Source of the DNA: Chloroflexota bacterium
GTDB taxonomy: Bacteria > Chloroflexota > Dehalococcoidia > Lucifugimonadales > JACPCL1
Assembly (NCBI GenBank): GCA_016210395.1
Contig: JACQUI010000352.1
Coordinates: 1 to 6,948 of the forward strand
DNA length: 6,948 nucleotides
Direction: 5' to 3'
The notes beneath the pieces are model-generated. The model saw nothing but the letters and a program-made list of their open reading frames with translations, ran no database searches and had not been told where the DNA came from. How positions within the stretch are numbered: position 1 is the stretch's first letter; every line of letters starts with the position of its first letter. Both the position numbers and the translations under genes were made by a program. Positions 5,012 to 6,948 of this stretch are shown here, in pieces.

Positions 5012-6682
5012 CTACCGCCTGTGGAGGTACTCCAGGTTCCTGGGGAAGGCGAATCCTTCTACAAACTCCCAGCCGCTGATCTTCTTGGTGTTGATCCCGT
5101 AGACCTTGTCCAGGAAGTAGACGGGGATGCTGTCCGCCTCGTCGTAAATGGTCTGGACCACCTTCTGGAGCTTCTGTGTACGGACCGCGGGGTTCATCTC
5201 GGCGGAGGCGGCGTTTATCAGGGCGTCGTGCTTGCCGTTGTAGAAGGCCGAGAAGACCGCCGTGCTGTTCCAGAAAAGCGCTAGGTCAGACTCGGCGTCG
5301 TAGGTGGTGATGGAGTCGTTGATCTCGCGCGGGGGTATGGTCTTGTTGTTGACCAGGGCCGTGGTGCTGCCGGCGTCGACCCTCTGCCACTGGACCTTGA
5401 TGCCGACCACACTCCAGTATTGGCTAAGGGCCACCGAGGCCTCATCCATGGTGGCGGTGCCGGTGGTGTAAAACCAGGTGCCCAGGTCCACGCCGTTGGG
5501 GAAGCCGGCCGCGGCCAGACGCTTCTTCGCCTCGGCGGGGTCGTAGGGGTATTTGAGGCCGGTGACGGCGCCGTTGATGAAGTCGGCGGTCTCGGTGGCG
5601 GCGGGCCGCCCGCGGCCCCGCAGGAAGGCCTTCACCATCGCCTCCCGGTCGATAGCGAGGTTGAGCGCCCAGCGCACGTCCTTTTTGAGGGTGGGGTGGT
5701 CCGTACCCGCGTACTGCGGCATGTAGTTGAAGAAGATGACCTGGACTTCCGAGGTGGGGGTGGAGATGACGCCCAACCCCGCGGTCTTCTCGACGCCCTC
5801 GATGAGGAACGGCGGCAGCTCGGTGACCATGTCAGCCTGGCCAGTCTTGAGCATGGCCACCCGGGTCCCGGCCTCGGGCACGACAAGGATCCTCAGGTCT
5901 TTGAATTCGGGCACCTTCCCCCAGTAGCCCTCGTTGGCCTCCAGGGAGATCTCCTGGGCGATCTTAAACTCCTTCAGCTTGAATGGCCCGGAGCCGATGG
6001 CACGCCGCCCAAACTCGTCATCCCCGACCTTGGTGATGTAGTCCTTGGGCGTGATGCCGAGCAGGTAGTCCAGGTAGTTGGGGAAGATGAAGACCGGCGC
6101 CTTCAGGTTGAAGCGCACCGTGTAGGGGTCCACGACGTCCACGGTATCCACTTTCGTGCGCGGTGGGTTGTTGCTGCGGGAGTTGGGCTGGAAATGCCGC
6201 ATCTCGGCGTGCTGGACATCTTCGGCCGTCAGGTCTTCGCCGTTGTGGAACTTGACTCCCTGGCGAATCTTGAAGGTGTAGTGCAAGCCGTCCGGAGTCA
6301 CTGACCAGTCCGTGGCGAGGCTGTTCACCAGCTTGCCCTTGAAGTCGCGCTTCAGGAGCCGGTCGTAGTGGGCGTAGTTGAAAACATACTCATTGCCGCC
6401 GCAACAAACGAGGCCGTGGTCCACGCTTGATGGGAGCACCGAGACGGCGAGGGTTATGCTGCCCTCGGGCTTCGTAGAGGCTACAGGCGTCGCCGCGGCC
6501 GTGGGCTGCGCCAGCGGCCGGGTCGCTGTAGGCTGCCCCGGCGCAGCCGTGGGCTGAACGACTGTCGCTGTGGAGGCAGGCTGACTCGCCGCGGTAGCCG
6601 TGGGCGCGGCCGCTCCGCCGCAGGCGACGGCCAGGACCACGAGGGGGCTTGCCCATATCCAGAGCCGCTTCCAGTTCACCAT
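5012..6682 (-). CDS. Extracellular solute-binding lipoprotein, family 5 (DppA/OppA-like)
   Basis: This 556-aa protein would be lipid-anchored outside the membrane and deliver ligand to the two downstream permeases. The N-terminus is MVNWKRLWIW, a hydrophobic stretch, then LAVAC with lipobox Cys21 (Ala rather than the commoner Leu at -3). Residues 24-70 form a Thr/Ala/Pro/Gln linker with three QPTA units, a style common in Chloroflexota lipoproteins. The SBP_bac_5 body follows: SLATDWSVTPDGLHYTFKIR (121-140), GVKFHNGEDLTAEDV (142-156), AIGSGPFKL (228-236), DVRWALNLAIDREAMVKAFL (335-354) and YPYDPAEAKKRLAAAGFPNG (378-397). Apart from Cys21, the only cysteines are the adjacent pair C93-C94. The start ATG 6682 has GGAGG 5 nt upstream. 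The ligand cannot be read from the sequence: family members bind peptides, but also nickel, sugars, opines and other organic solutes. Confidence 0.95.
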   Translation of the reverse strand: MVNWKRLWIWASPLVVLAVACGGAAAPTATAASQPASTATVVQPTAAPGQPTATRPLAQPTAAATPVASTKPEGSITLAVSVLPSSVDHGLVCCGGNEYVFNYAHYDRLLKRDFKGKLVNSLATDWSVTPDGLHYTFKIRQGVKFHNGEDLTAEDVQHAEMRHFQPNSRSNNPPRTKVDTVDVVDPYTVRFNLKAPVFIFPNYLDYLLGITPKDYITKVGDDEFGRRAIGSGPFKLKEFKIAQEISLEANEGYWGKVPEFKDLRILVVPEAGTRVAMLKTGQADMVTELPPFLIEGVEKTAGLGVISTPTSEVQVIFFNYMPQYAGTDHPTLKKDVRWALNLAIDREAMVKAFLRGRGRPAATETADFINGAVTGLKYPYDPAEAKKRLAAAGFPNGVDLGTWFYTTGTATMDEASVALSQYWSVVGIKVQWQRVDAGSTTALVNNKTIPPREINDSITTYDAESDLALFWNSTAVFSAFYNGKHDALINAASAEMNPAVRTQKLQKVVQTIYDEADSIPVYFLDKVYGINTKKISGWEFVEGFAFPRNLEYLHRR

Positions 6683-6825
6683 GGTCTCCTCCTCTGGGCC
6701 GTTGCACTACGTACAAGCAGCCCCAACCTTGAGCCTTGCTTGAAGCGCCTACGAACCTACGCACAGACTACGAATTGAGTCGCCACTCGGTTCTGGTGGC
6801 AGCAGGGAGGGGCCATGTCGCGTCG
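6683..6825. other. Intergenic region upstream of the binding-protein gene, no clear promoter
   Basis: These 143 nt separate the acyl-CoA dehydrogenase stop from the binding-protein ATG. The AGGAGG-type ribosome site is at the left end (complement of about 6686-6695). On the minus strand CGTAG occurs four times (complements of 6707-6711, 6749-6753, 6757-6761 and 6768-6772). A weak 5-bp stem (6782-6786 with 6796-6800) follows the dehydrogenase stop without a T-tract. I could not find a convincing -35/-10 pair. Either a lineage-specific promoter is present or transcription reads through from the dehydrogenase gene. Confidence 0.4.
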
Positions 6826-6948
6826 TCAACCCCGAGGCAAGCCGAGGCCACGGCTCGCGATGATATTGCGCTGGATCTCGCTGCTTCCCCCCGCGATGGT
6901 CCCCGGCACCGAGAGCATGTAGCTCCGCCCCGCGGACCCCTCATAAAC
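6826..6948 (-). CDS. C-terminal end of an acyl-CoA dehydrogenase (5' part outside the window)
   Basis: The minus-strand frame is open from the window edge to TGA 6828-6826 and gives 40 residues. They contain GTIAGGSSEIQRNIIASRGL followed by GLPRG. The GGSSEIQRNIIA-RGLGLPR pattern is the characteristic C-terminal segment of acyl-CoA dehydrogenases, where it lies near the FAD adenine/phosphate and the tetramer interface. These flavoenzymes oxidise acyl-CoA thioesters to 2-enoyl-CoA in the cytoplasm and pass electrons to ETF. The gene has the same orientation as the transporter/CoA-transferase unit and lies 143 nt upstream, so a shared pathway is plausible but not shown. The catalytic base and the rest of the enzyme are not in the window, so substrate class and completeness cannot be judged. 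Only the family identification is confident. Confidence 0.88.
   Translation of the reverse strand, partial: VYEGSAGRSYMLSVPGTIAGGSSEIQRNIIASRGLGLPRG

Noticed and set aside
5420..6304. Long plus-strand ORF (294 codons) antisense to the binding-protein gene
   Set aside because: It is rich in Gly/Val/Asp/His repeats created by reading third-position GC bias on the opposite strand. The minus strand holds an unmistakable family 5 binding protein.
6390..6764. Minus-strand ORF (124 codons) overlapping the start of the binding-protein gene
   Set aside because: It lies mostly in another frame of the binding-protein signal and linker region. Its Arg/Gly/His/Ser-rich translation shows no motif.

Overview
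The window reads as part of a high-GC bacterial chromosome. One long transcription unit on the minus strand fills most of it, and a convergent plus-strand gene enters at the left edge. I infer a Chloroflexota-type bacterium (Dehalococcoidia/SAR202-like). The clues are a lipoprotein with a long Thr/Ala/Pro/Gln linker after its lipobox Cys, the high GC content, and the mix of family III CoA-transferases with an acyl-CoA dehydrogenase. None of these is a phylogenetic marker, so the assignment is only suggestive.

In transcription order (right to left) the minus strand carries: the last 40 codons of an acyl-CoA dehydrogenase (6826-6948); a 143-nt gap; a family 5 solute-binding lipoprotein (5012-6682); a 148-nt gap holding a perfect 15-bp stem-loop; a DppB-like permease with a GTG start (3943-4863); a DppC-like permease (3046-3936); two family III (CaiB/BaiF) CoA-transferases (1845-3041 and 433-1845); and a 31-codon gene for a single-span membrane peptide (330-425). 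From DppB to the small gene the spacing is 6 nt, 4 nt, a 1-nt TAATG overlap and 7 nt, which strongly suggests one translationally coupled operon. The plus-strand gene (1-333) is the C-terminus of a YbhN/UPF0104-type (lysylphosphatidylglycerol synthase membrane region) protein. Its stop codon overlaps the stop of the small gene.

A plausible reading is a module that imports an organic compound through a binding-protein ABC system and then activates it by CoA transfer, with the acyl-CoA dehydrogenase possibly acting on the product. The substrate cannot be read from the sequence. The window contains no ABC ATPase gene, so the permeases must use ATPases encoded elsewhere.

The most interesting observations are these. 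The CoA-transferase pair is asymmetric: one member keeps the catalytic-type Asp (D185) and the other has Asn at the equivalent position (N174), which suggests a heteromeric enzyme with a single active subunit type. The small membrane-peptide gene is coupled to the end of the operon and is too short for ordinary gene calling. I saw no CRISPR array, tRNA, rRNA or insertion sequence.
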